In this document: positions 24,553 to 34,999 of the stretch, piece by piece
How positions within the stretch are numbered: the stretch's first letter is position 1
How the letters are laid out: each line of letters starts with the position of its first letter
NCBI GenBank assembly: GCA_022648165.1
Contig: JALCLX010000010.1
Location: forward strand, 1-62,552
DNA length: 62,552 nucleotides
DNA from: Ancrocorticia sp.
GTDB lineage: Bacteria; Actinomycetota; Actinomycetes; Actinomycetales; Actinomycetaceae
Reading direction: 5' to 3'
Made by a program: the position numbers and the translations under genes
Notes under the pieces: model-generated
Told to the model about the DNA's origin: nothing
The model's database searches: none
Seen by the model: only the letters and a program-made list of their open reading frames with translations

Positions 24553-27132
24553 ATGCCACTGATTCCGATCGATTGGCTCAGTAGCCATGTTGACGTACCG
24601 GAGGATCTGACGCCAGAGCAGCTGGCGGCGGCTCTGGTAAAAGTTGGGTTGGAAGAGGAGACGATTCACGAGCCAGAAGTAACGGGACCGGTTGTGGTGG
24701 GTCACGTACTCACCCGAATCGCGAAGAAACAATCGAACGGCAAAGTGATCAACTATTGCCGCGTGGACGTGGGCGAATTCAACGATGCGCCGGGTAGCGG
24801 CAAAGAACCGTCGGATCTCCCTTCACGCGGAATCATATGCGGTGCGCACAATTTTGAGGCGGGCGACTACGTGGTGGTGTCGCTGCCGGGCGCGGTTCTT
24901 CCTGGAGGATTCGAGATCGCGGCGCGCAAGACATATGGGCACATTTCCGACGGCATGATCTGTTCTGCGCGTGAACTGGGTGTTGGCACGGATCATTCAG
25001 GAATTATCGTGTTGGCAAAGGCGGGCGATACGGACGCCATTGCGGCGTTGCCCCCCGTTGGATCGGACGCGCGGCCGCTGCTCGGGATCGGCGGGCGCAC
25101 ACTCGAAATCAACATCACGCCAGACCGTGGCTACTGCTTTGCTATGCGTGGTGTTGCGCGGGAGTACCACCATTCCACGGGAGCGCGGTTTGTGGATCCG
25201 GCCCTTCCAGAGAACCTGGATACTCCGCTGCCGGAGCCAACGCCGGATGGGTTCCCAGTGATAGTAGAAGACCAGGGGCCAATCCATGGGCAGATCGGCT
25301 GTGACCGTTTTGTGACGCGCATTGTGCGTGGTGTGGACCCGAACGCACAGTCCCCACAATGGCTGCAAGACCGCCTTTCAGAGGCAGGGATGCGGCCAAT
25401 ATCGCTAGCAGTTGACGCCACGAATTACGTGATGCTGGATCTAGGGCAGCCGCTGCACGCCTACGATTTGGACAAAGTCGTAGCACCTATAGTGGTGCGC
25501 CGCGCGCACCCAGGCGAGCGGTTGCGTACTTTGGACCAAGTGGATCGCGAACTCGGGCCTGAGGATCTTCTTATCACGGATAGCCAAGGCGGACACGGCG
25601 CTCGTGTGTTGGGGTTGGCAGGCACGATGGGTGGATTCGACACAGAGATTACGGATACCACCACGAATGTGCTGGTGGAAGCAGCACACTTTGATCCTGT
25701 TTCTGTGGCACGCATGTCGCGGCGCCACAAGATTCCCTCGGAAGCTGCTAAGCGTTTCGAGCGCAGTGTGGATCCGGAGCTTCCCGCCGTGGCTGCTCAG
25801 GCCGTGGTGGACCTATTGGTGAAGTACGGCGGCGGCACCGCAGGCCCGGAGGTTTTTGATCTGAATGAAACGCAGCCGGCCGAGCCTATTGCGTTCCCAT
25901 TGGCCGAAGTAGAGCGCCTCACAGGCCTCTCGGTCCCGGCGGAAAAGATCATGGCGGTGCTGGAAGATATCGGCTGCACCGTGGAAGGCTCGGGCGCTGT
26001 GGTGAAAGTGACGGCACCGAGTTGGCGGCCGGATTTGGTTGGCCCGGCGCATTTCGTCGAGGAAGTGGCACGGCTTGTGGGATACAATGAGATCCCCTTT
26101 GTGGTTCCGCACGCATCCGCGGGGCACGGCTTGACTCCGGCACAGCGGCAGCGCAGGGACGTGTTGCGCGCATTGGCCGAACAAGGTTGGGTACAAGTCC
26201 TCTCTTATCCGTTTGTCTCCACCGCGGCGTTCGACAAACAGGGAATCCCGCAGGCCGATGAGCGGAGGTTTACAATTCGGCTAGTCAATCCATTGCAGGA
26301 CGAGGCTCCGTTCCTTCGGACGTCGGTTCTGGATACGCTGTTGGAGACTGCGCGGTTGAACGTGGCGCGGGGCAACTCAGAGGTAGCTATCTACGAGGAG
26401 AGCCTGGTGACGCGTCCGAAGGGCATCGTGTCGACGGCGGGCCCAGGGGTTGGCAAGCGCCCGAGTGACGATGAGCTCGCTGCCTTGTATCGTGCAATTC
26501 CCGTGCAACCGCATCATGTGGCAGGTGTGGCCTGTGGCCAGGCTGTTCCAGCGCAGGCCGGGTTGCTACAGACGTCATGGGACTGGCGCGATGCGATTGA
26601 AGCTGTGCGAACGATGGGAAGGACCATTGGTGTTGACCTCGCAGCGCACGCTGTTGAACGCGCGCCCTGGCATCCAGGCAGGGGCGCGGAGTTGCGCGCG
26701 GGCGACGTCGTCGTCGGGTATGCGGGCGAGCTCGCACCCGCCGTTTGCCGCGCCTTCGAGCTTCCGAAGCGTTCGATTGCATTCGAAGTAGATACCGATG
26801 CGCTGTTCGTTGCGCGTGGTAGCGCTCCGGCGGATGTCAAGCCAGTGCTCACGTACCCGGCGGCCAAAGAGGATATCGCCTTGGTGGTGGATGAATCTGT
26901 GACGGCTGCGCAGGTTGAAGCTGTGATTCGGCACGCTGGGGGAGACGCGCTAGAAGAGGTGCGCCTATTCGATGTCTACACGGGAGAGCAGGTGGCGCCC
27001 GGAAAGAAATCGCTTGCGTACGCGTTGCGGTTCCGAGCGGATCACACGCTCACCGCGGAGGAGGTAGCAGGTTTGCGAAAGCGGATCGTGAAGCAGGCGC
27101 GCAAGAGGCTCGGAGCTGAACTCCGTGCTTGA
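24553..27132 (+). CDS. pheT: Phenylalanyl-tRNA synthetase beta subunit
   Basis: This 859-residue protein has the standard PheT order: an N-terminal tRNA-binding OB domain (residues about 40-160), B3/B4 editing domain, B5 domain, a catalytic-like core and a C-terminal FDX-ACB anticodon-binding domain (last 95 residues, FDVYTGEQVAPGKKSLAYALRF). The ATG at 24553 follows the pheS stop by one base with an AAGAGG site. The 3' end overlaps the SDR gene by eight bases. Confidence 0.97.
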   Translation: MPLIPIDWLSSHVDVPEDLTPEQLAAALVKVGLEEETIHEPEVTGPVVVGHVLTRIAKKQSNGKVINYCRVDVGEFNDAPGSGKEPSDLPSRGIICGAHNFEAGDYVVVSLPGAVLPGGFEIAARKTYGHISDGMICSARELGVGTDHSGIIVLAKAGDTDAIAALPPVGSDARPLLGIGGRTLEINITPDRGYCFAMRGVAREYHHSTGARFVDPALPENLDTPLPEPTPDGFPVIVEDQGPIHGQIGCDRFVTRIVRGVDPNAQSPQWLQDRLSEAGMRPISLAVDATNYVMLDLGQPLHAYDLDKVVAPIVVRRAHPGERLRTLDQVDRELGPEDLLITDSQGGHGARVLGLAGTMGGFDTEITDTTTNVLVEAAHFDPVSVARMSRRHKIPSEAAKRFERSVDPELPAVAAQAVVDLLVKYGGGTAGPEVFDLNETQPAEPIAFPLAEVERLTGLSVPAEKIMAVLEDIGCTVEGSGAVVKVTAPSWRPDLVGPAHFVEEVARLVGYNEIPFVVPHASAGHGLTPAQRQRRDVLRALAEQGWVQVLSYPFVSTAAFDKQGIPQADERRFTIRLVNPLQDEAPFLRTSVLDTLLETARLNVARGNSEVAIYEESLVTRPKGIVSTAGPGVGKRPSDDELAALYRAIPVQPHHVAGVACGQAVPAQAGLLQTSWDWRDAIEAVRTMGRTIGVDLAAHAVERAPWHPGRGAELRAGDVVVGYAGELAPAVCRAFELPKRSIAFEVDTDALFVARGSAPADVKPVLTYPAAKEDIALVVDESVTAAQVEAVIRHAGGDALEEVRLFDVYTGEQVAPGKKSLAYALRFRADHTLTAEEVAGLRKRIVKQARKRLGAELRA

Positions 27133-27907
27133 TCCCGCGCGCCGCATACTAGTAATCGGGGCATCCCGCGGCATCGGGCGCGCGTTGGCTGAGGGCTTCG
27201 CGCGCCCAGGCAGGGAGCTGGTACTGATTGCGCGCCGGCTCGAGGCACTGGCCGACGTAGCACAGGCGTGTACCGATGCCGGAGCCGAGGTCTGTACGCT
27301 CAGTTGCGATGTGGCACGAGTGGATGCGATTGAACAGATGCTCCGAATTGTGGTTGCCGACGGTGTGCCGGACATGATCGTGAACTGTGCGGGCGTGATG
27401 GGCGAAGAGGTACCACCCTGGGAAGCTGACCCACAGAAGTGGTGGACAACGCAGCGCGTCAACCTGCGCGCTCCGTTCCTCATTGCCAGGGGAATCGTGC
27501 CTGGCATGCTGCGCAAAGGCGGTGGCCGAATCCTGGACCTTTCTTCTGGCGCGGCCGTGACAGACACTTCGGTTGCCTCAGACTACTGGGTGTCCAAAAC
27601 CGCGTTATTCCGCTTAGGTTCGTCCTGGCATCGGGCCGGATACGACAAGGGTTTGCGGGTGCTCGAATTGGCGCCTGGCGTTGTTGCAACGGACATGACA
27701 CGGGCAATGAAAATGCATCAGGGCCGCACCGAATGGACCGATATTGCGGACGTAGTGGAGATCGCGGGTGCCTTCGCTGACGGCCTGCTCGATGGCATCT
27801 CGGGCACCCAGGTGCGCGCCGGCACGGACCGTCTCGCGGATTTGATCGAACGATCCCGCACCGGCGTTGCGACCGACGCACGCAGGTTGCGCCTCACAGA
27901 CTGGTAG
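27125..27907 (+). CDS. Short-chain dehydrogenase/reductase
   Basis: The 260-residue protein is a classical SDR with Rossmann motif GASRGIGRAL near residue 13, NCAGVMG, the catalytic Ser in LDLSSGAAVTDTS and the YWVSK active-site Tyr-x3-Lys. It probably uses NAD(P)H on a small carbonyl or alcohol; substrate unknown. Its GTG start lies inside the end of pheT, so it is cotranscribed though functionally unrelated. The final codons and stop form the first copy of a 22-bp tandem repeat. Confidence 0.9.
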   Translation: MLDPARRILVIGASRGIGRALAEGFARPGRELVLIARRLEALADVAQACTDAGAEVCTLSCDVARVDAIEQMLRIVVADGVPDMIVNCAGVMGEEVPPWEADPQKWWTTQRVNLRAPFLIARGIVPGMLRKGGGRILDLSSGAAVTDTSVASDYWVSKTALFRLGSSWHRAGYDKGLRVLELAPGVVATDMTRAMKMHQGRTEWTDIADVVEIAGAFADGLLDGISGTQVRAGTDRLADLIERSRTGVATDARRLRLTDW

Positions 27908-27938
27908 AGAAGCCCCCGCAGACGGGTAGAGAATCCCA
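27899..27938 (+). repeat. Stop-codon tandem repeat at SDR 3' end
   Basis: GACTGGTAGAGAAGCCC (27899-27915), which includes the stop codon, is repeated as GACGGGTAGAGAATCCC (27921-27937), period 22. The duplicate carries its own TAG in a different frame. Confidence 0.88.
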
Positions 27939-27981
27939 GGGGAGGGAACCTTACCGCTCGGGGAGGGGAGTTCTACCGCTC
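27939..27981 (-). repeat. Stop-codon tandem repeat at helicase 3' end
   Basis: Adjacent copies at 27939-27959 and 27960-27981 share GGGGAGGG and TACCGCTC. Read on the minus strand, GAGCGGTAG is the end of the helicase gene and GAGCGGTAA is its duplicate. It abuts the SDR repeat without a gap. Confidence 0.88.
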
Positions 27982-29859
27982 GCGGCGGCCGCCCCAGCGG
28001 TCTTCTCTGCCCCATTTCCCGTGGCTGAATCCGCGTTCGTTGCGCCGTTCTTCGTGATACCGCTTATCGCGGTCTCCTACATATCCCTTGCCGCGGCCAG
28101 AATGGTCCGAATGTGAAGAGCGGAAACCGTGGTCCTCCCGGCCACGCCGATCGCGTGCTCCTGGGCCGTGATCTTCGGAGATACGCAGCTGGCGCCCGGA
28201 AACCGTGGCTTCGGAGATACGCTTGCGTGCCTCAGCAGACAGCGGAACGCCGATCTCCACCAGTGAGAAGGTGGGGAAGATGTCAATATGGCCCAGGTCG
28301 GAACCATTCAAGCCGCCTTCGTGTGTGAGCGCACCAACGATAGCGCCTGGCTTCACGCGGTCCTTGTGGCCCACTTCGAGCCGGTAGCGGATCGCACCTT
28401 CCATGCGGCTGCGCGTTTGGCGTTCACGCCCGCCGCGGTCACGGCCCCGAGATTCACGCCCGCGTTCGTCAATGTCTACGGTGAGTTTTTCTGGCTCTTC
28501 GCCAGCAACCGGACCCGGATCACGAACGCCCAGGGCGATGAGAGACATCAGCAGTTCGTCGCGCGTCATGGGAGTTTCGGCTTCGGCTTGTTGTGCGTCA
28601 AATTGCTTGAGGACCTCGTCGTAGACGCCAAGGCGGCCGTTCGCAAAGCGCGCCTGAGCGCTGGCGATCAGCTTGGCGGCCCTGAAACGCGAAACTTCTG
28701 CAGGGGTGGGCAACTCCACCTGTTCGATGTGCGAGTTGGTCATCTTTTCGATGCGGCGCAGGCGTGCGCGCTCCTTGGGTGTGACGAAGGTCAGTGATGT
28801 GCCTTCGCGCCCGGCGCGTCCCGTGCGGCCGATGCGGTGGGTGTACGTATCCGCTTCCCGGGGAACATCGAAATTCACTACGAGCCCAATGCGGTCAACG
28901 TCCAGCCCGCGCGCGGCGACATCGGTGGCAACGAGCACGTCCAGCGTTCCCTCGCGCAAGCGCTGTACCAGCCGTTCGCGGTCCTTCTGGGCGACGTCGC
29001 CGGAGAGCGCGGAGGTGGCGACCCCGCGTATGGACAGTTCGATCGCCAAATCTTCGGCCGTTGCGCGGGTGCGGACGAAAACCAGTGCAGCGTCGGCCTC
29101 GGAAACCGCCAACACGCGGGCCAGCGCGCCAATTTTGTGACGTTCGGGCACAACCGCAAACGTTTGATGAACCGTAGCAACGGTGGAGGCCGGCCGCGAA
29201 ATTGTGACTTCGGCAGGATTGTCCAAGTACTGTTCTGCGATGCGGCGGATTGCGGGTGGCATCGTCGCAGAAAAAAGCGCGGAGATGCGTTCGCTGGGAA
29301 GCCTGGCTGCGATTGTTTCGACGTCGTCGGCGAATCCCATGCGCAGCATCTCGTCAGCTTCGTCAAGAACGAAGTAGTGGACGTGATCCAGGCTGAGAGC
29401 GCCACGGTCCATCAGATCCATGATGCGCCCAGGGGTACCGACCACTACCTGCGCGCCCTGACTGAGCGCACGGAGTTGCGGCCCGTAGGGGGAGCCTCCG
29501 TACACGGGGACTACTGTGAGCCCATGGCAGCGTGCAGCGAATGATTCGATGGCTTCGGCGCCTTGCATCGCGAGTTCACGGGTTGGCGCGAGTACGAGTG
29601 CCTGCACATCCTTTTCATCCGGGCGGACGTGAGCGATCAACGGCAGACCGAAGGCGGCAGTTTTCCCGGTGCCGGTTTGCGCAACTCCCACCACGTCGGA
29701 GCCTTCAAGCAGAAGGGGAATCGACTGCGCTTGGATGGCGGTGGGATGCTCGTATCCCATGTCTGTGACTGCTGTGAGAAGGTCGTCGGGAAGCCCGAGA
29801 CCGGCAAAGGTGAGGTCGGTTGCGTTGACGTCGCGCTCTGGCGCGGCAAATTCAGACAT
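27973..29859 (-). CDS. deaD: DEAD-box RNA helicase (DeaD/CsdA type)
   Basis: The 628-residue enzyme unwinds RNA duplexes, typically in ribosome assembly and cold response. Motif I AQTGTGKT (60-67), motif Ia PTREL, LDEADEML, SAT, and HRIGRTGRAG are all intact. After the RecA-like domains comes a DbpA-type RNA-binding domain (IRYRLEVG...VKPGAIVGAL, IDIFPTFSLVEI), then an Arg/Gly/His-rich tail of about 80 residues that is probably disordered and binds RNA. The chosen start has AAGG upstream and gives the normal N-terminus; a 65-codon upstream extension has no such support. It lies downstream of an MFS gene on the same strand. Confidence 0.93.
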   Translation of the reverse strand: MSEFAAPERDVNATDLTFAGLGLPDDLLTAVTDMGYEHPTAIQAQSIPLLLEGSDVVGVAQTGTGKTAAFGLPLIAHVRPDEKDVQALVLAPTRELAMQGAEAIESFAARCHGLTVVPVYGGSPYGPQLRALSQGAQVVVGTPGRIMDLMDRGALSLDHVHYFVLDEADEMLRMGFADDVETIAARLPSERISALFSATMPPAIRRIAEQYLDNPAEVTISRPASTVATVHQTFAVVPERHKIGALARVLAVSEADAALVFVRTRATAEDLAIELSIRGVATSALSGDVAQKDRERLVQRLREGTLDVLVATDVAARGLDVDRIGLVVNFDVPREADTYTHRIGRTGRAGREGTSLTFVTPKERARLRRIEKMTNSHIEQVELPTPAEVSRFRAAKLIASAQARFANGRLGVYDEVLKQFDAQQAEAETPMTRDELLMSLIALGVRDPGPVAGEEPEKLTVDIDERGRESRGRDRGGRERQTRSRMEGAIRYRLEVGHKDRVKPGAIVGALTHEGGLNGSDLGHIDIFPTFSLVEIGVPLSAEARKRISEATVSGRQLRISEDHGPGARDRRGREDHGFRSSHSDHSGRGKGYVGDRDKRYHEERRNERGFSHGKWGREDRWGGRRER

Positions 29860-30055
29860 TTCTACCTTGTCTAGTGATAAATCCAGCGCGCGCAACCACA
29901 ATACGTTATGTAATCCGTTGAAGCTGAGCCCTGTGGACTCCGCGCACACTGCGCGCCTGCCACACACACTAGGCAGAAAGCTGGGGCGCCCTTTGCGCCT
30001 CAAGCATACTAATCGCTCAATGGCGAGAGATGGAAGGATATCGCAGGGTGACATC

Positions 30056-30102
30056 CCTCTCTGTTGGTCTAGTAAGCCTCTCTGTTGGCCCAGTTAGCCT
30101 CT
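30056..30102 (-). repeat. Tandem 21-bp repeat past MFS gene
   Basis: On the plus strand CTGTTGG-C/T-C-C/T-AGT-T/A-AGCCTCT units occupy 30061-30081 and 30082-30102, with a partial copy before 30061. They begin 11 bp past the MFS stop and lie in the 254-bp spacer before the helicase gene, which otherwise shows little. Confidence 0.85.
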
Positions 30103-30113
30103 TTTCTCCGGGC

Positions 30114-31517
30114 TCACGATGCTGCCAATTGCTGTGCTTCTTCAGAGCCGGGGAGGGGAGATATTCGATGAACGACGGCGGTGCCGCCGGCCATTACGAA
30201 GGCCATGAGAGCGATCGCGCCGGCGAAGGCTACGTGTGGGTTCCCTTGGAGCAATGCGTAGACGATCCCGGCGAAGGCGACGCACAACGCGGCGCCCAGG
30301 GTGTCCGCAAGTTGTAATGCGGAGGAGGTGCGCCCGTGGAATTCGGGCGCTGTCATCCCGAGCGCATGCACCGTCATCGTGGGATAGAGCAGGCCGATTC
30401 CGAAGCCGGAGAGCGTCCAGCCTATGACGACGACGCCGCCGGTGACGTGCGGCTGCGTGCCGAGCAGCGCGATGAGGATTCCGAGAAGTTGGACAAAAGC
30501 ACCCGTGATGGGGAGTTGTGCACGTTGGTGCGCAAGCGTGATACGGCCGGCAATGCCAGAACCGATTGCCCAGGTCACCGAGCCGACTGTGAGCACGATG
30601 CCCGCCTGTGTAGGATTCCATCCATGTATCTCTTGAAGTAGCAGTGGCAAGAAGGTCTCCACCCCCACAAACGTGCCATTGGTGATGCCTCTGACCAGGA
30701 TGGTTGCAGGAAGGCCGCGGCCAGCCGTGAGTGTGTGGTGCGGTAAGAGTGGCCGGATCAGCGCCACCGTTGCCGCTCCGGCAAGCGCAATCAGAACGAA
30801 GGTGAGTGGCGTGAAGTGCTCATCGGTACCGGAAAGCACCTGAAGAGCGCCCACAGAGCAGCCTGCGCCGATGGCGAGCAATGAGCGCTTGCCCGCTGCG
30901 GGAGCCAGCGCAGCGCGGGGAAGGTGTGGAAGTTTTCTGGTGGCCACCACGAGTGATGGAAATGCCAGGACGAGTAGCGCGGGGACGATGCCAAAAACGT
31001 ATCGCCACGATGCGTGGGCCACGATGAGGCCGGCGATCGCCGGGCCGACGAGCGCAGGAAGCACCCATGCTGCAGCGAAGGCGGCGAAAAAGGAGGGTTG
31101 GCGTTCGGGCTGGATGTGGTTACCAATGAGTGTGTAAAGCGGGACAACACAGAGCCCACCGCCCAGGCCTTGAATTGTTCTGCCAAGCACAAAGGACTCC
31201 ATCGTGGGGGAGAACGTGGCAATGAGTAGGCCTGCGGCGAAGAGGATGACACCGGTGTAGAGGCACGATTGTGGCCCGCGCGAATCAGACCACGGGCCGG
31301 CGATCACAGTTGTCATCAGTTGGGCGGCCATCACCACGCCCATAGCCAGCGCGTAAAGGTTCTCGCCACGGAGCGCATGAACCACCGTGGGCATTGCCGT
31401 AGCCACCGCTAATGTCTCAAACGCGATGAGTGAGATAAGGCCCACTGAAAGCCATCTGAGAGACCTCTCTTCTCGCTGTGACACGTAGCGGCTTTCCACC
31501 CGTGGTACTCCCTTCAT
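30114..31517 (-). CDS. Major facilitator superfamily transporter
   Basis: The 467-residue protein has about 14 hydrophobic segments, as in DHA2-type drug exporters, and a motif A-like loop GPWSDSRGP between helices 2 and 3. Substrate is unknown; export of drugs or metabolites is the family norm. The ATG at 31517 has no ribosome site. A GTG at 31499, eight bases after AAGGGAG, is an alternative start that removes six residues. It is divergent from aspS. Confidence 0.85.
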   Translation of the reverse strand: MKGVPRVESRYVSQREERSLRWLSVGLISLIAFETLAVATAMPTVVHALRGENLYALAMGVVMAAQLMTTVIAGPWSDSRGPQSCLYTGVILFAAGLLIATFSPTMESFVLGRTIQGLGGGLCVVPLYTLIGNHIQPERQPSFFAAFAAAWVLPALVGPAIAGLIVAHASWRYVFGIVPALLVLAFPSLVVATRKLPHLPRAALAPAAGKRSLLAIGAGCSVGALQVLSGTDEHFTPLTFVLIALAGAATVALIRPLLPHHTLTAGRGLPATILVRGITNGTFVGVETFLPLLLQEIHGWNPTQAGIVLTVGSVTWAIGSGIAGRITLAHQRAQLPITGAFVQLLGILIALLGTQPHVTGGVVVIGWTLSGFGIGLLYPTMTVHALGMTAPEFHGRTSSALQLADTLGAALCVAFAGIVYALLQGNPHVAFAGAIALMAFVMAGGTAVVHRISPLPGSEEAQQLAAS

Positions 31518-31705
31518 TGCAGAGCCGGCGCGGCATCGGGGCCGCGATGTCTGCTAGCAAGAGTACTCGAGTCGCCCATGCCACAGCGGCCAGGTTCGTT
31601 CTGTGCTATGGCAGGGCCGTAGGATGGAGTGCGGCTACTACTCGTCTGGTAGGGCCCAGATCCCGCTCGTCTCGCGGGTGAAACGACGTAGAAAGAGGAA
31701 CATCC

Positions 31706-33526
31706 GTGCTTCGAACAAGAAATGCAGGATCCCTACGCAGCAGCGATATCGGTTCCACAGTGACGCTTGCAGGTTGGGTGGATAGGCGCCGGGACCACGG
31801 CGGCATCGCTTTCATCGACTTGCGCGACGCTTCGGGCATCGCCCAAGTGACAATCCGCGAGGAGATCGCCCACGAACTGCGCAGCGAGTACTGCATCCAG
31901 GTGACGGGAGTTGTCAACGAACGCCCGGAAGGCAATGCCAACCCGGCCCTGGCGACTGGTGATATTGAAGTGGAAGCCCACGACGTGGAAATTCTGAGCT
32001 CGTCGGCGCCACTGCCTTTTCAGGTTTCGGATCACGCGGAGGAATCTGGCCAGGTCAGCGAGGAAGTCCGCTTAAAGTATCGCTATCTGGATTTGCGGCG
32101 CAGCCCCGAGCAGAAGGCGATCCGTTTGCGCGCGAAAGTCTCGCAGGCGGCACGGCGTGTGCTCGATTCGCACGATTTTGTTGAGATTGAAACACCTACA
32201 CTCACCCGCTCAACGCCCGAAGGTGCGCGTGATTTCTTGGTGCCGGCACGATTAAATCCGGGAACGTGGTATGCGTTGCCGCAATCGCCACAGCTGTTCA
32301 AACAGCTTCTGATGGTGGCCGGCATGGAACGCTACTATCAGATCGCACGCTGCTACCGGGATGAAGATTTCCGCGCGGACAGGCAACCGGAGTTCACACA
32401 GCTGGACGTGGAGATGTCCTTTGTTGACCAAGACGATGTGATCGCGGTTGCGGAAGATGTATTGAAGGCCATTTGGGCACTCATTGGCTACGATCTTCAC
32501 ACGCCAATTCCGCGCATGACCTTCAAAGACGCCATGGAACGCTTTGGTTCGGATAAGCCTGATCTGCGTTTCGGCTACGAATTGATTGACCTCACTGAGT
32601 ACTTCGCACACACGCCATTTAGGGTGTTCCAGAATCCGTACGTCGGGGCCGTTGTGATGCCCGGCGGCGCCTCACAGCCGCGGCGGACATTTGACAAGTG
32701 GCAGGAATGGGCCAAGGCCAGGGGGGCCCACGGGCTCGCATACGTAACGGTGAGCGACGACGGAACATTAGGTGGCCCGGTCGCAAAGAATATCTCGGAA
32801 GAAGAAAGAAGCGGTCTGGTTGCTGCAACCGGTGCAAAGCCAGGCGACTGCATCTTCTTCGCCGCTGGTGAGCCGACGGCCTCACGCGAGCTCTTGGGAG
32901 CAGCGCGGCTTGAGATTGGCAAGCGCTGCGGGCTGATCGATCCCAATGCGTGGGCTTTCACATGGGTTGTGGACGCGCCGCTGTTCAAGCCTTCGTCTGA
33001 GGCGAAAGCCGAGGGAGATGTGGCGGTGGGCCACTCCGCATGGACCGCAGTTCACCACGCATTCACTTCCCCCAAGCCGGAATGCATGGACACCTTCGAT
33101 ACGGATCCAGGTAGCGCGCTTGCTTACGCCTACGACATCGTATGCAATGGCAACGAAATCGGCGGTGGCTCCATCCGTATCCATCGCCGCGATATTCAGC
33201 AGCGCGTGTTCAACGTGATGGGATTGAGTGACGAGGAGGCGCAGGAGAAGTTCGGATTCTTGCTAGAAGCCTTCAAATTCGGCGCTCCGCCGCATGGCGG
33301 CATCGCCTTTGGTTGGGATCGCATCGTCGCTCTGTTGACCAATGCGCCCTCCATCCGCGACGTGATTGCGTTCCCGAAGATTGGAAATGGTTGGGATCCT
33401 CTCACAGATGCGCCAGCGCCAATTACGGCAGCCCAGCGCAAGGAAGCGGGAGTGGATGCCAAACCGAAGAAGAAAACGGTAGAGGGAGTCCCGGTCGGCG
33501 ACGGCGCGCCAGCAAAGCACGCCTAG
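31706..33526 (+). CDS. aspS: Aspartyl-tRNA synthetase
   Basis: The 606-residue class II synthetase has the OB-fold anticodon domain at the N-terminus, the motif 2 region ([23 protein letters not shown]), the GAD insertion domain, and motif 3 ([14 protein letters not shown]). A Lys/Pro-rich tail of about 30 residues follows. The bacterial-type length fits a discriminating or non-discriminating enzyme; which one depends on whether the genome has asparaginyl-tRNA synthetase. GTG start with AGAAAGAGG upstream. Its stop TAG forms the first bases of the rarA -10 element. Confidence 0.97.
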   Translation: MLRTRNAGSLRSSDIGSTVTLAGWVDRRRDHGGIAFIDLRDASGIAQVTIREEIAHELRSEYCIQVTGVVNERPEGNANPALATGDIEVEAHDVEILSSSAPLPFQVSDHAEESGQVSEEVRLKYRYLDLRRSPEQKAIRLRAKVSQAARRVLDSHDFVEIETPTLTRSTPEGARDFLVPARLNPGTWYALPQSPQLFKQLLMVAGMERYYQIARCYRDEDFRADRQPEFTQLDVEMSFVDQDDVIAVAEDVLKAIWALIGYDLHTPIPRMTFKDAMERFGSDKPDLRFGYELIDLTEYFAHTPFRVFQNPYVGAVVMPGGASQPRRTFDKWQEWAKARGAHGLAYVTVSDDGTLGGPVAKNISEEERSGLVAATGAKPGDCIFFAAGEPTASRELLGAARLEIGKRCGLIDPNAWAFTWVVDAPLFKPSSEAKAEGDVAVGHSAWTAVHHAFTSPKPECMDTFDTDPGSALAYAYDIVCNGNEIGGGSIRIHRRDIQQRVFNVMGLSDEEAQEKFGFLLEAFKFGAPPHGGIAFGWDRIVALLTNAPSIRDVIAFPKIGNGWDPLTDAPAPITAAQRKEAGVDAKPKKKTVEGVPVGDGAPAKHA

Positions 33527-33529
33527 AAT
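33524..33529 (+). promoter_or_regulatory. rarA -10 element overlapping the aspS stop codon
   Basis: TAGAAT includes the aspS stop TAG and ends six bases before the rarA ATG, implying a separate leaderless rarA transcript. Confidence 0.55.
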
Positions 33530-33535
33530 CGATCT

Positions 33536-34876
33536 ATGGATCTCTTTGAATCGCGCGTAACAGACGAGGCCGGACTCCCCCTGGGGGAGTCCGGCCCGTT
33601 GGCTGCTCGGATGCGCCCACGCACTCTTGAGGAAGTAGTGGGACAGGCCGAATTGCTGGCGCCGGGATCCCCATTGCGCCGGCTCATCGATTCGAGCAGT
33701 GGTGCGCCGTCGTCGGTGTTCCTGTGGGGTCCGCCGGGCGTTGGGAAAACCACTCTGGCGTATCTGATTGCACGCGCCGGAAATCGCCACTTCGAGGAGA
33801 TTTCCGCGGTTTCTGCGGGCGTGAAAGATATTCGCGCAGTGATATCGGCTGCTCGCCATCGTCTTGTGAGCTCAGGGCGCGAAACTATTTTGTTCATCGA
33901 CGAAGTCCATCGATTCTCAAAGACGCAGCAGGATGCGCTGTTACCCGCCGTCGAAAACGGCTGGGTCATACTGGTGGCCGCGACTACCGAAAATCCGGCA
34001 TTCTCCGTAGTGGCACCGTTGCTTTCGCGCTCATTGGTGGTCACTCTCAAGGGCCTGACATCAAACGATCTGCGCACGCTGGTTGAGCGTGCGTTGACGG
34101 ACGAACGCGGTCTAAAGGGCGCACTCACTATTGGCGAAGACGCGGAGGCGAATATCGTTCGCCTGGCGGGGCACGATGGTAGACGGGCTCTCACTCTCCT
34201 GGAGGCGGCGGCAGATGGAGCCACGCTCCGCTCCTCACAGACGATCGAACTGGCGGACGTGGCGCAGGCCGCAAACGGTGCGACAGTCCATTATGACCGC
34301 GATGGCGAAGAACACTACGACGTCATATCGGCGTTCATCAAATCAATACGCGGGTCACACGTGGACGCGGCATTGCACTATCTGGCACGCATGCTGGAGG
34401 CGGGCGAGGATCCCCGGTTCATTGCGCGGCGGTTGATGATCTCCGCCGCCGAGGATGTGGGTATGGCAGACCCTTCCGCGCTCCAAACAGCGGTGGCGGC
34501 TGCACAGGCAGTTGCCTTGGTAGGTATGCCCGAGGCGCGAATCATCTTGGCAGAGGCGGTAGTTCATTTGGCTACAGCGCCTAAATCGAATCGCGCATAC
34601 CAGGCGATCAATGCGGCTATTGCCGACGTGCGCGCGGGCAAGGCCGGGCCAGTTCCTCTTCGCCTGCGCAATGCGGCATTCAAGGGAGCGCGTGAACAGG
34701 GATACGGGGAAGGATATCAGTATGCGCACGACTTCCCCGAGGGCGTGGCACCTTTGGAATGCATGCCTGAAGGCCTAGAAGGCACGCACTACTATGAGCC
34801 GACTGGACGGGGATACGAAGCCAATATCACACCTCGGCTTGCCCATATACGTTCGATACTCGAGAGAGATGGCTGA
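33536..34876 (+). CDS. rarA: Replication-associated recombination ATPase RarA/MgsA
   Basis: RarA is an AAA+ ATPase related to clamp loaders that acts at stalled replication forks. The 446-residue protein has Walker A (GPPGVGKTT), Walker B ([23 protein letters not shown]), sensor 1 (AATTENPAF) and the C-terminal tetramerisation region with the conserved [11 protein letters not shown]-like and [19 protein letters not shown] segments. The aspS-rarA-rpsD-alaS order is common in actinobacteria. The mRNA is probably leaderless. Confidence 0.96.
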   Translation: MDLFESRVTDEAGLPLGESGPLAARMRPRTLEEVVGQAELLAPGSPLRRLIDSSSGAPSSVFLWGPPGVGKTTLAYLIARAGNRHFEEISAVSAGVKDIRAVISAARHRLVSSGRETILFIDEVHRFSKTQQDALLPAVENGWVILVAATTENPAFSVVAPLLSRSLVVTLKGLTSNDLRTLVERALTDERGLKGALTIGEDAEANIVRLAGHDGRRALTLLEAAADGATLRSSQTIELADVAQAANGATVHYDRDGEEHYDVISAFIKSIRGSHVDAALHYLARMLEAGEDPRFIARRLMISAAEDVGMADPSALQTAVAAAQAVALVGMPEARIILAEAVVHLATAPKSNRAYQAINAAIADVRAGKAGPVPLRLRNAAFKGAREQGYGEGYQYAHDFPEGVAPLECMPEGLEGTHYYEPTGRGYEANITPRLAHIRSILERDG

Positions 34877-34949
34877 TACCATAGTCGAGTTGTCTGTGAG
34901 TCGTTCGCGGCACACAGCCCTGGGGTCTTAGCCATTCGGAGTTGGCCCC

Positions 34950-34978
34950 GCACCGCACCATAGAACGGTGTGGTGTGC
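34950..34978 (+). other. Possible hairpin in rpsD leader
   Basis: An imperfect stem-loop, GCAC...CACC pairing with GGTG...GTGC, lies about 20 nt before the rpsD start. S4 regulates its own mRNA in several bacteria, so the leader (34877-34999) may be a control site, but no known class is recognised. Confidence 0.3.
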
Positions 34979-34999
34979 AATTAATTCGACAGGAGAAGA

